Positions 7,900 through 15,572 of a stretch of 64,000 bases of DNA are shown piece after piece. The notes beneath the pieces are model-generated. The model was not told the origin of the DNA and searched no databases. It worked only from the letters and a program-made list of their open reading frames with translations. A program made the translations under genes and the position numbers. The number at the start of each line of letters is the position of its first letter. Position 1 is the stretch's first letter. Origin of the DNA: Bradyrhizobium sp. CER78 (GTDB lineage Bacteria > Pseudomonadota > Alphaproteobacteria > Rhizobiales > Xanthobacteraceae); contig NZ_JARVWP010000014.1 of assembly GCF_029846235.1 (NCBI RefSeq), positions 107,001 through 171,000 on the forward strand. Reading direction: 5' to 3'.

Positions 7900-8565
7900 T
7901 CAGCCGATCGTGGTCGCGTCCGGCTGTGGATTGCCGAGATCGTCGGTCGGCACCAGCTGCTGGGTGAAGGCCGAGACATAGGCCGCCCATTCCGGCTCGC
8001 CGAGATCGACCATCACAGCGCCGTCCTGCCAGATGTCGTTGTGGTCGTTGGAATCATCGCCCGGGCGATGGATGAAGCCCTTGCTCGAGCCCTGGTTGAG
8101 ATGGACGTCGTGCAGGCCGTCGCCCTGCGCGTAGAAGCGGCCGAAGATGTAGACATCGCGGCTCTCCTGAAGCGCGCGCGACAGCAGCCGCCTCAGCGTC
8201 GCCGCCGGCTCGGTGTCGTCGGAGTCGTCCATCACGTCGCTGTCGCGCCATTTTCCGGTATTGTCGAGCAGATTGCTACGCAGGAAATCCAGCGCCGGCA
8301 GTTTCTTCTGCCCGGTCAGATCCTGCGAGCCGCCGCTTGCGGCCGCAATCGTCTGGATGATCGGATGGCGGAAGTCGAACACCAGCTTGTATTTCAGCAA
8401 ATCGTCCGCGTCATTGGTGCCGACATTGATGGCAACGTCCCACTGCTCGCCGTCGACGTCGAGATTGCAGTGCAGGTGATATTGCGTCTCGTGCCCGTGG
8501 TGCGACGGCTTCAGCTTGGGCTCGGAGGTCACCTTGGTCTTGACGAATCCGTAGGCGAGGGTCAC
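7900..8565 (-). CDS. DUF2278 (YukJ-like) family protein
   Basis: A 221-residue protein of the DUF2278/YukJ family. Visible family features are the opening LAYGFVKTKV, the central HYHLHCNL-type strand (here QYHLHCNLDVDGEQWDVAIN), LKYKLVFDFRHPIIQ, and the conserved block GDGLHDVHLNQG followed by KGFIHRPGDD and a Trp-Gln-Asp-Gly segment. No signal peptide or membrane segment is seen, so it should be cytoplasmic. The biochemical role of the family is not established as far as I know. It is transcribed away from the Zur-controlled GTPase gene across a 256-base intergenic region, but the Zur box lies close to the GTPase, not to this gene. Confidence 0.8.
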   Translation of the reverse strand: MTLAYGFVKTKVTSEPKLKPSHHGHETQYHLHCNLDVDGEQWDVAINVGTNDADDLLKYKLVFDFRHPIIQTIAAASGGSQDLTGQKKLPALDFLRSNLLDNTGKWRDSDVMDDSDDTEPAATLRRLLSRALQESRDVYIFGRFYAQGDGLHDVHLNQGSSKGFIHRPGDDSNDHNDIWQDGAVMVDLGEPEWAAYVSAFTQQLVPTDDLGNPQPDATTIG

Positions 8566-8720
8566 GGCGCGATCCTTTCCGGTTCAGGCGGGTATTTTTC
8601 CAAAACTACAACCTGAGATGAGACGCGCGCGTGAAGCCGCCCACATGTGGCTGCTTTTTCGTGACGACGCCGGCGCGCGCGTGCCGGAAGCCGCCGTGTC
8701 GGCTGGAGGCAGCTCCCATC

Positions 8721-8749
8721 TTGACAAGGCGCTCGACAGTTGATGTTAT
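8721..8749 (+). promoter_or_regulatory. Sigma-70-type promoter of the COG0523 GTPase gene
   Basis: TTGACA at 8721-8726 is a perfect -35 element. After a 17-base spacer comes TGTTAT (8744-8749), a four-of-six match to TATAAT. The Zur-type palindrome overlaps the -10 element, the right arrangement for repression by metal-bound regulator. Confidence 0.55.
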
Positions 8750-8763
8750 GTTATAACATTACA
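8745..8763. promoter_or_regulatory. Zur-type operator (zinc uptake regulator)
   Basis: GTTATGTTATAACATTACA contains the perfect 12-base palindrome ATGTTATAACAT (8748-8759). This is the core of known alphaproteobacterial Zur boxes (ATGTTATAACAT-like). It covers the -10 region and lies 60 bases before the start of a COG0523 GTPase, a family repeatedly found under Zur control. Confidence 0.7.
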
Positions 8764-8821
8764 TGCATGCGAATGCCCATGTCCCGCCGCCGCCTATCCC
8801 TCCAACAACTGTTTGATCTCG

Positions 8822-10027
8822 ATGCAGAAACTCCCCGTCACCATCTTGTCCGGCTTCCTCGGGGCTGGAAAGACCACTTTGTTGAACCACGTCCTGAACA
8901 ACCGCCACGGCCTGAAGGTTGCGGTGATTGTGAACGACATGAGCGAGGTGAACATCGACGCCGACCTCGTTCGCGATGGCGGTGCGAACCTGTCCCGGAC
9001 TGACGAAAAACTGGTCGAGATGAGCAATGGCTGCATCTGCTGCACCCTGCGCGACGATCTGCTCAAGGAGGTGCGCGCGCTCGCCGAGAGCGGACGGTTC
9101 GATTATCTGCTGATCGAATCGACCGGGATTTCCGAGCCGCTGCCGGTCGCCGCGACCTTCGAGTTTCGCGATGAAGATGGCGCGAGCCTGTCCGATGTCG
9201 CGCGGCTCGACACCATGGTCACCGTGGTCGACGCCGCCAATCTGTTGAAGGACTATGCCTCGACCGATTTCCTCAGCGCGCGCGGCGAGGCGCTCGACGG
9301 TGACAAGCGCACGCTGGTCGATCTCCTGGTCGAGCAGATCGAGTTCGCCGACGTCGTCGTGCTCAACAAGGTCGATGCGGCGACGCCGGCCGAGCGTGAA
9401 GCGGCTCGCACCATCGTGCGCGCGCTCAATCCCGAGGCCGACCTCGTCGAGGCGAATTTTGCACGGGTACCGTTCGACCGCGTGCTCGACACTGGCCGCT
9501 TCACCTATGAGCGGGCGCAGCAGCATCCGCTGTGGCACAAGGAGCTCTACGGTTTTGCCGAGCATGTGCCGGAAACCGAGGAATATGGCATCACGAGCTT
9601 CGTCTATCGCGCACGGCGCCCGTTCGATCCGGTGCGCTTTCACGGCTTCCTGCGCGAGAGCTGGCAGGGCGTGATCCGCGCCAAAGGCCATTTCTGGATC
9701 GCGACGCGTCCGGACTGGTGCGGCGAGATGAGCCAGGCCGGCGCGATCGTCCGCACCGAAGGCCTCGGTTCATGGTGGGCCGCGATCCCGCGCGAGCGCT
9801 GGCCGGATCATCCGGACTGGAAGCTGATGATGCAGCGGAGCTGGAACGATCTCTATGGCGATCGGCGCCAGGAATTGGTCTTCATCGGCTCCGGCATGAA
9901 CGAGGACGACATTCGCCGCCGGCTCGATGCCTGCCTCGTTGCGGGCAAACCGGGCATGGACCCGAAGGCCTGGGCAGCGCTGCGCGATCCGTTTCCGCCC
10001 TGGCGAAGAGCAGGCGAGGCGGCGTGA
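8822..10027 (+). CDS. COG0523-family GTPase, probable zinc metallochaperone (CobW/ZigA-like)
   Basis: A 401-residue G3E-family GTPase. The N-terminal domain has Walker A (GFLGAGKTTLLN, residues 10-21), the family's metal-binding CXCC motif (GCICC, near residue 73), ESTGISEP (Walker B/switch) and the guanine motif NKVD. The C-terminal CobW_C domain starts around YGITSFVYRARRPFDP. COG0523 proteins deliver metals to client enzymes; those under Zur control are linked to survival at low zinc. ATG 8822 is preferred to TTG 8813 because the protein then begins directly before the P-loop, as in relatives. The Zur operator upstream makes a role in zinc supply much more likely than the cobalt role suggested by the CobW name. 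Confidence 0.9.
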   Translation: MQKLPVTILSGFLGAGKTTLLNHVLNNRHGLKVAVIVNDMSEVNIDADLVRDGGANLSRTDEKLVEMSNGCICCTLRDDLLKEVRALAESGRFDYLLIESTGISEPLPVAATFEFRDEDGASLSDVARLDTMVTVVDAANLLKDYASTDFLSARGEALDGDKRTLVDLLVEQIEFADVVVLNKVDAATPAEREAARTIVRALNPEADLVEANFARVPFDRVLDTGRFTYERAQQHPLWHKELYGFAEHVPETEEYGITSFVYRARRPFDPVRFHGFLRESWQGVIRAKGHFWIATRPDWCGEMSQAGAIVRTEGLGSWWAAIPRERWPDHPDWKLMMQRSWNDLYGDRRQELVFIGSGMNEDDIRRRLDACLVAGKPGMDPKAWAALRDPFPPWRRAGEAA

Positions 10028-10042
10028 TGCGGTAGCGCGGTA

Positions 10043-10246
10043 GCCCGGATTGCGCTTCGCTCCATCCGGGCTACGAAGCCATCACCGTCATCCTGAGGTG
10101 CGAGCGAAGCGAGCCTCGAAGGATGAATCGGCCTCAGTCGTCCTCACGGGGGCGCCGTCCGTTCGTGGCGGCACTCGGGCCGTCGATCCTTCGAGACGCC
10201 GCTTCGCGGCTCCTCAGGATGACGGGACTTCGCTCCATCCGGGCTA
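10043..10246. repeat. Repeat cluster: family C, family B (copy 2), partial family C
   Basis: Between the GTPase and DUF3095 genes three repeats are packed together. 10043-10075 is the C palindrome CCCGGATTGCGCTTCGCTCC...GGGCTACG. 10087-10224 is a B element opening CGTCATCCTGAGGTGCGAGC and closing CTCCTCAGGATGACGGG. 10228-10246 is a second, partial C copy (CTTCGCTCCATCCGGGCTAG). The rest of this ~290-base gap, up to 10321, holds only the DUF3095 upstream region. Confidence 0.8.
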
Positions 10247-10321
10247 GGGTCGAAAACCGGGTCGCAAACCGCCGCGTATCTGCTAGAGAATCTACAGAGG
10301 TGAAAACAACACGGCGTAGCG

Positions 10322-11470
10322 ATGGCTGGCGGCAGCGAGATCTTCTACGGCGGCATTCCGGTGTTTCGCGGCTTCGCGCGCCTGATGGATCCGTCGCTGT
10401 ATGCGCCGCTACCGGATGACTGGACGGTCGGCGTCGCCGACATCGTCGAGTCGACCAAGGCGATCGCGGCGCAGCGCTACAAGGCGGTCAACATGGCCGG
10501 CGCCGCGGTGGTCGCTTCCGTCACCAATGCGCTCGATGGCCGCGAATTCCCCTTCGTGTTCGGCGGCGACGGCGCGAGCTTCGCGGTCGCGCCCGCCGAT
10601 CTCGAGAAGGCGCGCGAGGCGCTGGCTGCGACCGCGCGCTGGGTGCGCGACGATCTCGATCTGGTGCTGCGGGTGGCGCTGATGCCGATGTCGGCGATCC
10701 GCGCCGCGGGCGCCGATGTGCGTGTCGCGCGTTTCGGGCCGTCGGCCAATCTCTCCTATGCGATGTTCACCGGCGGCGGTCTTGCCTATGCCGACGCCGC
10801 GATGAAGCGCGGCGAGTTCGCGGTCGATCCGGCGCCCGTGGGCACGCAGCCGGATCTGTCCGGCCTGTCCTGCCGCTTCGAGGTGATGCCGTCAGCGCGT
10901 GGCGTCATCCTCTCGGTGCTGGTGCTGCCCGCGAAGGGCGCCGATCCCGCGTCCTTCCGCAAGGTGATCGAGGACATCGTCGTCCGCATCGAGAACAGCC
11001 CGGAGGCTGGACGGCCGGTGCCTGCAGACGGCCCGTCGCTGCGCTGGCCACCGCAGGGGATGGAGTACGAGGCGCGTGCACGACGCGGCGGCTCGCTCGC
11101 GCTGCGCCGTGCCACGGTGCTCGCGTTCACGCTGTGGACCTATACGCTGATGCGGTTCAATATCCCGGTCGGCAAATTCGTGCCGAAAAACTACCTGCGG
11201 CAGTTGGTCGAGAATTCCGACTTCCGCAAGTTCGACGACGGCCTGCGCATGATCCTGGATTGCACGCCGGAGCTTGCTACCGAGCTCGAGCAGCGCCTCG
11301 TCGCCGCAGCCGCGCAGGGCGTCGTGCGCTACGGCCTGCATGCGCAGGATGCCGCGATGATGACCTGCTTCACCCCGTCGGCGATGCGTGCCGACCACGT
11401 CCATTTCATCGACGGCGCCCGCGGCGGTTACGCCTCGGCCGCCACCGTGCTGAAGGCACGCGCGGTGTAG
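10322..11470 (+). CDS. DUF3095 protein, cyclase-like
   Basis: A 382-residue protein of the DUF3095 family. The N-terminal part resembles a nucleotide cyclase domain: VGVADIVESTKAI (residues ~37-49) stands where class III cyclases have their first metal-binding Asp, and FPFVFGGDGASFAV (~75-88) resembles the second, GDG-type loop. Later ARFGPSANLSYAMFTGGGL and a C-terminal region of unknown function follow. No signal peptide or membrane segment is seen. Whether it makes a cyclic nucleotide is not known from the sequence. ATG 10322 begins close to the first conserved block (IFYGGIPVF); no strong ribosome site is visible. A repeat cluster lies before it and a family A repeat follows. Confidence 0.82.
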   Translation: MAGGSEIFYGGIPVFRGFARLMDPSLYAPLPDDWTVGVADIVESTKAIAAQRYKAVNMAGAAVVASVTNALDGREFPFVFGGDGASFAVAPADLEKAREALAATARWVRDDLDLVLRVALMPMSAIRAAGADVRVARFGPSANLSYAMFTGGGLAYADAAMKRGEFAVDPAPVGTQPDLSGLSCRFEVMPSARGVILSVLVLPAKGADPASFRKVIEDIVVRIENSPEAGRPVPADGPSLRWPPQGMEYEARARRGGSLALRRATVLAFTLWTYTLMRFNIPVGKFVPKNYLRQLVENSDFRKFDDGLRMILDCTPELATELEQRLVAAAAQGVVRYGLHAQDAAMMTCFTPSAMRADHVHFIDGARGGYASAATVLKARAV

Positions 11471-11489
11471 CGAGCGGTTGCTTTTCTAA

Positions 11490-11554
11490 CCTCTCCCCGC
11501 TCTTCTGCGGGGAGAGGTCGGAACGCATCGCCAGATGCGTTCCGGGTGAGGGGC
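11490..11554. repeat. Family A palindromic repeat, left half, before DUF559
   Basis: CCTCTCCCCGCTCTTCTGCG continues into GGGGAGAGG, forming a hairpin. It is followed by the module GGTCGGAACGCATC...GATGCGTTCCGGGTGAGGGGC. The same order (GAGAGGTCGGA, small hairpin, TCCGGGTGAGGG) is seen in the copy at 59870-59930. Here the element is interrupted after GTGAGGGGC by the DUF559 gene and resumes at 11906. Confidence 0.75.
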
Positions 11555-11560
11555 ATGGCA

Positions 11561-11905
11561 ATGCGCGGCCGCAAAGAGGTATCCATCCGACTCGCGAGAC
11601 GACTGCGCGCCAATCAAACGGATGCGGAGATCGCGCTTTGGAAACACCTGCGCAATCGTCAGATCGACGGCCACAAGTTTGCGCGGCAGGTCCCGATCGG
11701 AAACTACATCTGCGATTTCGCCTGCCGCGAGAAGCGACTCGTCATCGAGGTCGATGGCGGTCAGCATGCGGGCTCGGCGGCAGATGCGATCCGTGACCGC
11801 TATCTGGCCGACGAGGGATATCGCGTGCTTCGCTTCTGGAACAACGAGGTTCTCGGGAATATCGAGGGGGTACTGACTACAATTGAGGCCGCGCTATGCG
11901 GATAG
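11561..11905 (+). CDS. DUF559 (Vsr/PD-(D/E)XK-like) nuclease-domain protein
   Basis: A 114-residue single-domain protein of the DUF559 family, in the Vsr/restriction-endonuclease-like fold. Conserved blocks are SIRLARRLRANQTDAEIALW, HLRNRQIDGHKFARQ, the catalytic-core strand pair YICDFACREKRLVIEVDG (Asp and the ExD cluster), then GGQH and a final YRVLRFWNNEVL. ATG 11561 is preferred to GTG 11546 or ATG 11555 because GAGGGG (11549-11554) is then a well-spaced ribosome site, and that GAGGGG belongs to the flanking repeat. The gene lies exactly between the two halves of a family A element. Nuclease activity is inferred from the fold only. Confidence 0.82.
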   Translation: MRGRKEVSIRLARRLRANQTDAEIALWKHLRNRQIDGHKFARQVPIGNYICDFACREKRLVIEVDGGQHAGSAADAIRDRYLADEGYRVLRFWNNEVLGNIEGVLTTIEAALCG

Positions 11906-11949
11906 AGCCCCTCACCCCAACCCTCTCCCCGCAAGAGCGGGGCGAGGGA
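11906..11949. repeat. Family A palindromic repeat, right half, after DUF559
   Basis: Beginning at the DUF559 stop codon: AGCCCCTCACCCCAACCCTC, then TCCCCGCAAGAGCGGGGCGAGGG. The first part is the complement of the GTGAGGGGC that precedes the gene; the second is a hairpin like the one at 11490. The DUF559 gene thus replaces the loop of an otherwise complete element. Confidence 0.75.
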
Positions 11950-11984
11950 GCGCAGTCCCGCTGCGGTTATTACTCAGCTGGAAA

Positions 11985-12428
11985 TCACCGCCCCACCCGC
12001 GTCCAGGTCTCGCCGCCGCATAGCGCGCCGACGCAGCCTTCGACGCGCAGCGTGCTCTCGCCGGTGACCGAGACGCTGCTGGCATAGGTGCCGCCGTCGT
12101 CGGCATTGTAGATCTGGCCCGACCACTTGCCCGCGGCGACCGGCTGCATGGCTGAGAACAGCGGCAGCCCGATGATCGGCCGCTTGGCCAGCGACGGATT
12201 GGGATTCTTGTTGTCGACCTGCGGCTTGCCGGTCATCGGATCGATCGGGTCGCGCAGGCTCACCACCACGCCACAGATGCCGCCGCTGCATTTGCTGATC
12301 TTGACGCGGGCATCGCCGGCCTGGGTCTGCCAGACGCCGAAAGGCTCAGGCGCGCTCTGTGCATGCGCGGCAGGCACAGCAAGTGCCGCCGCAATGATTG
12401 CGATCACAAATCCCAGTCTGCAGGCCAT
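11985..12428 (-). CDS. DUF2147 exported protein
   Basis: A 147-residue secreted protein of the DUF2147 family. A signal peptide is clear (FVIAIIAAALAVPAAHAQ, cleavage near residue 24). The mature part starts with the family's FGVWQTQAGDARVKISKC and continues with GICGVVVSL, DPMTGKP, a central GLPLFSAM and the end ALCGGETWTRV. Family members are small periplasmic beta-barrel or lipocalin-like proteins of unclear role. Cysteines at C(SGGIC) and C(VGALC) could form disulfides in the periplasm. It sits alone and reads toward the DUF559/repeat segment. Confidence 0.85.
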   Translation of the reverse strand: MACRLGFVIAIIAAALAVPAAHAQSAPEPFGVWQTQAGDARVKISKCSGGICGVVVSLRDPIDPMTGKPQVDNKNPNPSLAKRPIIGLPLFSAMQPVAAGKWSGQIYNADDGGTYASSVSVTGESTLRVEGCVGALCGGETWTRVGR

Positions 12429-12579
12429 GGCTTGTTCCCCAAAAGGTCGGCCTGCATAACAAGTCGAAAGATTTCTGCAATGTCATATTCGCGCGATCAG
12501 GCGCGCGGTACCCGGAAAATTTTTGCTGCGTTCGTCCGGGATGGTCATGCCCAGGCAACGCGCAGCCGCGCCGCGGCAG

Positions 12580-13965
12580 TTATCCCCAGCGGGTCAGCCG
12601 GATCGAGACGATGGTGGCGAGGCCGAAGGCCACCATGGCCGCCCCGACCAGCGCAAACAGTGTCCACGCCGGCGCGCTCACGGTCGCAAGCCACCAGCCG
12701 CCGATGCCGACCAGCAGCAGGCGGATGGTCCCGGCCAGCACCGGCCCGCCGACCTTGGCGGCGCCCTGCGACGAAAAATAGAGGCAGACGCCGACGCCGA
12801 AGAAGCCGAATCCCGGGCCGGCCAGTGCGAAATAGGATGAAGCCGCGGCCGTCACGCCGGGATCGCCGGTGAACAGCGCGATCCACAGCGTCGGCTTGAC
12901 TGCGACCGCAAGTCCGACCAGTCCGACGACGAGGCCTGCGACCGTGCCGGCGGTCCACGCCACCTTGCGCGCCCGCGCGACAAGTCCGGCGCCGATCGCC
13001 ATGCCGACCATCGGCACCGAGGCGACGCCGACCGCGAAGGCGATCGGGATCAGCAGGAATTCCAGCCGCGAGCCCATGCCGTATCCGGCCAGCGTCTCGG
13101 TGCCGAAGCCGGCGAGGATTTTTGTGAAGATCAGGATGGTCAGCACGCTCTGCAGCGGCGACAGGCAGGAGATCGCGCCGACCTTGAGGATGTCGAGAAA
13201 CATCGCGCGCTGGAAGCTGAAGGCGGCGAAGTCGAGCTTCAGCCGGCTGCGGCCGGAGGCGAGATACCAGGCGAGGAAGATTGCACCACAGATGAAGGCC
13301 GTGAGCTGACCCGCGGCGACGCCGCGCATGCCAAGACTTGTCACGCCGAACAGCCCGAGCCCCAGCACGCCGCCGACCGCGATCTGGATCATCGAAACCG
13401 TGATCAGCGTCATCGAAGGAATCCGCATGTCGCCGGTGCCGCGCACCACGGAAGCGAGCGTGTTGACCAGCCAGATCGAGATCGCGCCGGAGAACAGCAC
13501 CTGCGAGTAATGCAAGGACTGTTCGAGCACGCCGCCGTGGCCGCCGAGCAGCTCATAGAAGTTGCTGCCGAAGCCCAGCATCATCACGGTGAAGAACAGG
13601 CCCAGGCCGACCCCGATGATCGCCGCATGCAGCGCCAGATCCGCGGCGCGGTCGCGGTCGCCGGCGCCGAGCGCGCGGCTGATCGCCGAGGAGACGCCGC
13701 CGCCCATCGCACCGGCCGACATCATCTGGTTCAGCATCGCGAACGGAAACACCAGCGCGATGCCTGCCAGCGGCTCGGTGCCGAGCCGGCCGATGTAGGA
13801 GGTCTCGGCGACCGCGACCAGTGTCGAGCCGAACATCGCGATGGTGTTGGGGACCGCGAGACGCAGCAGCGTCGGCAGGATCGGTGCCGTCAACAAATGA
13901 TCGACCGCTACCGCAGGCGTGGCCGCGGCGGGGCTGATGTCGTCGATCGAGGTGTCGATGGTCAT
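12580..13965 (-). CDS. MATE-family multidrug/toxin efflux transporter
   Basis: A 461-residue inner-membrane transporter of the MATE (NorM/DinF) superfamily. Twelve hydrophobic segments can be counted in two halves, starting with LRLAVPNTIAMFGSTLVAVA and including the family's GRLGTEPLAGIALVFP and, in the second half, LAGYGMGSRLEFLLIPIAFA. MATE proteins export cationic drugs or metabolites using a proton or sodium gradient; substrate and ion cannot be told from sequence. The start at 13965 gives a ~35-residue cytoplasmic tail before the first segment. No regulator lies beside it; the GNAT gene upstream reads in the same direction 135 bases away. Confidence 0.93.
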   Translation of the reverse strand: MTIDTSIDDISPAAATPAVAVDHLLTAPILPTLLRLAVPNTIAMFGSTLVAVAETSYIGRLGTEPLAGIALVFPFAMLNQMMSAGAMGGGVSSAISRALGAGDRDRAADLALHAAIIGVGLGLFFTVMMLGFGSNFYELLGGHGGVLEQSLHYSQVLFSGAISIWLVNTLASVVRGTGDMRIPSMTLITVSMIQIAVGGVLGLGLFGVTSLGMRGVAAGQLTAFICGAIFLAWYLASGRSRLKLDFAAFSFQRAMFLDILKVGAISCLSPLQSVLTILIFTKILAGFGTETLAGYGMGSRLEFLLIPIAFAVGVASVPMVGMAIGAGLVARARKVAWTAGTVAGLVVGLVGLAVAVKPTLWIALFTGDPGVTAAASSYFALAGPGFGFFGVGVCLYFSSQGAAKVGGPVLAGTIRLLLVGIGGWWLATVSAPAWTLFALVGAAMVAFGLATIVSIRLTRWG

Positions 13966-14100
13966 GCGTCACGGCTCACTTCGCAAGCGGGAGAGGGCGC
14001 ACTGCAATTCGACGCCAGTGAACCAGGCTCGCAATCAATAAATGATGGTCAACATGTTACGGGTTCGAGCTGGTCATCGCCACCCGCGCCCGCGCAGGGG

Positions 14101-14631
14101 TCACCACGGCAGTCCGCATAGGTCGATCTTGCCCTGGCGTGGCGCGCGGACGATGTCGTTGACGAACGGCGCCATCGCCTCGAAGCGGATCGGCCCCGAG
14201 GGCTGTTCGCAATGAACTTCGCCGGTGAAGGGGTGCCAGCCGCGCGCCTGATAGAACGCGAAATTGTGCGGCTCGCAGAATAAGATTGCAAATTTCACCG
14301 CATCGTTGGCACGAATGGTGTGCACGGCGGCGTCGAGCGCGAGCGACGCATAGCCGCGCCCCCGGCAGTCCTCGCGGGTCGACACCCCGCCGATGCCGGC
14401 GACATGCACCTTGTGGCCATTCCAGGTGATTGTCCGGAAATAGATACCGACATGGCAGGCCAGCCCGCTGTCATCGGGCGCATCGAGCAGCACGCGCAAA
14501 TCCGCGTGAGCCCATTTGATATCGGCCCACGGTTTGTTCTGCATGACCTCCGGGCTCCAGACTGTCCGCAGCAGCGGCTCGGCGCGCGGCCATGACGCAT
14601 CTCCGTTGAGAATGTCGATTTCGATGCTCAT
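14101..14631 (-). CDS. GNAT-family N-acetyltransferase
   Basis: A 176-residue GNAT protein. The acetyl-CoA site is visible as VAGIGGVSTREDCRGRGYAS (R-x-x-G-x-G/A type, residues ~80-100), followed by the helix LALDAAVHTIRAN and the strand FAILFCEPHNFAFYQARGW, the usual FYxxxGW end of the fold. The N-terminal region (LLRTVWSPEVMQ) is the acceptor side and gives no substrate. AAGGA precedes the ATG by 9 bases. It diverges from sodB. A short imperfect repeat of GGTCTTGGCTT-like units (14640-14690) lies just upstream. Confidence 0.85.
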   Translation of the reverse strand: MSIEIDILNGDASWPRAEPLLRTVWSPEVMQNKPWADIKWAHADLRVLLDAPDDSGLACHVGIYFRTITWNGHKVHVAGIGGVSTREDCRGRGYASLALDAAVHTIRANDAVKFAILFCEPHNFAFYQARGWHPFTGEVHCEQPSGPIRFEAMAPFVNDIVRAPRQGKIDLCGLPW

Positions 14632-14732
14632 CGTCTGGGTCCTTGGTCTTCGCCTTGGTCTTGGCTTTGGTCTGGCTTTCGGCTGTGCCGATCTGTCATA
14701 GCCGATCAGAAAATGCGGTGTTTCTCCGCCGT

Positions 14733-14758
14733 GGAACCTTCTATAAGGGGGACCCGTT
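14733..14758 (+). promoter_or_regulatory. EcfG-type (general stress response) promoter of sodB
   Basis: GGAAC at 14733-14737, a 17-base spacer, then CGTT at 14755-14758. This is an exact match to the EcfG sigma-factor consensus of alphaproteobacteria (GGAAC, 16-17 bases, CGTT). It ends 36 bases before the sodB start and faces that gene. Confidence 0.65.
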
Positions 14759-14794
14759 AAGTGTAGTCTCCCACCCTCTGTTGGACATTACCCC

Positions 14795-15394
14795 ATGACC
14801 TTCACGCTACCCGATCTGCCCTACGCCCACGACGCCCTTGCGCCCTATATGTCCAAGGAAACGCTGGAGTTTCACCACGACAAGCATCACCAGGCCTACG
14901 TCACCAACGGCAACAACGCGATCAAGGGGACCGAATTCGAAGGCAAGTCCCTCGAGGAGATCGTGAAGGGTTCGTTCGGCAAGAACGCGGCTGTCTTCAA
15001 CAATGCCGGTCAGCACTACAACCACATCCACTTCTGGAAGTGGATGAAGCCGAACGGCGGCGGCAGCAAGCTGCCCGGACGGCTCGAGAAGAAGATCAAC
15101 GAAGACCTCGGTGGCTTCGAGAAGTTCAAGACCGACTTCGCCGCCGCCGGCGCCGGCCAGTTCGGCTCAGGCTGGGCCTGGCTGCAGGTCAAGGGCGGCA
15201 AGCTCGAGGTCGCCAAGACCCCGAACGGTGAGAACCCGCTGGTCCACGGCGCGGTGCCGATCCTCGGCGTCGACGTCTGGGAGCACTCCTACTACATCGA
15301 CTACCGCAACCGCCGTCCGGACTATCTGAAGGCGTTCGTCGAGAATCTCGTCAACTGGGATTATGTCGACGAGCTGTTCGGCAAGGCCGGCTAG
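14795..15394 (+). CDS. sodB: Superoxide dismutase, Fe/Mn family
   Basis: A 199-residue Fe/Mn superoxide dismutase, full length, converting superoxide to oxygen and hydrogen peroxide. Metal ligands are in place: His27 in FHHDKHHQAYV, the His in HYNHIHFWKWM (~77), and Asp and His in DVWEHSYYIDYRNRRPDYL near the end. Active-site residues in GSGWAWL are also conserved. No signal peptide is present, so it is cytoplasmic. Iron versus manganese use cannot be fixed by eye; the symbol sodB follows common usage. The EcfG-type promoter suggests induction by general stress or in stationary phase. Confidence 0.95.
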   Translation: MTFTLPDLPYAHDALAPYMSKETLEFHHDKHHQAYVTNGNNAIKGTEFEGKSLEEIVKGSFGKNAAVFNNAGQHYNHIHFWKWMKPNGGGSKLPGRLEKKINEDLGGFEKFKTDFAAAGAGQFGSGWAWLQVKGGKLEVAKTPNGENPLVHGAVPILGVDVWEHSYYIDYRNRRPDYLKAFVENLVNWDYVDELFGKAG

Positions 15395-15415
15395 GCGTTC
15401 TTTCACGAACGGCCC

Positions 15416-15570
15416 TTCACCCTCCCCTGGAGGGGGAGGGTCGACGCGAATGAAATGAGCGGCAGGGTGGGGTGACGGTCTATCCGCGCGCGATACTGTC
15501 CGTGCCGAGAGATCACCCCACCCCGTTTCGCTTCATGCGAACCGACCCTCCCCCTCCAGGGGAGGGTGAG
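15416..15570. repeat. Dispersed palindromic repeat, family A (copy 3)
   Basis: Outer arms CACCCTCCCCTGGAGGGGGAGGGT (15419 on) and CCCTCCCCCTCCAGGGGAGGGTG (to 15570) enclose a second pair, GGGTGGGGTGA and TCACCCCACCC, and a third, CGACGCGAATGAA against TTCATGCGAACCG. The nested three-arm layout matches the copies at 2744 and 59793. It fills nearly all the space between sodB and crcB. Confidence 0.75.
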
Positions 15571-15572
15571 CT

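Noticed and set aside
14640..14690. GGTCTTGGCTT-like direct repeats before the GNAT gene as an operator array
   Set aside because: Units are short and imperfect and lie in the 5' leader; more likely simple-sequence drift.
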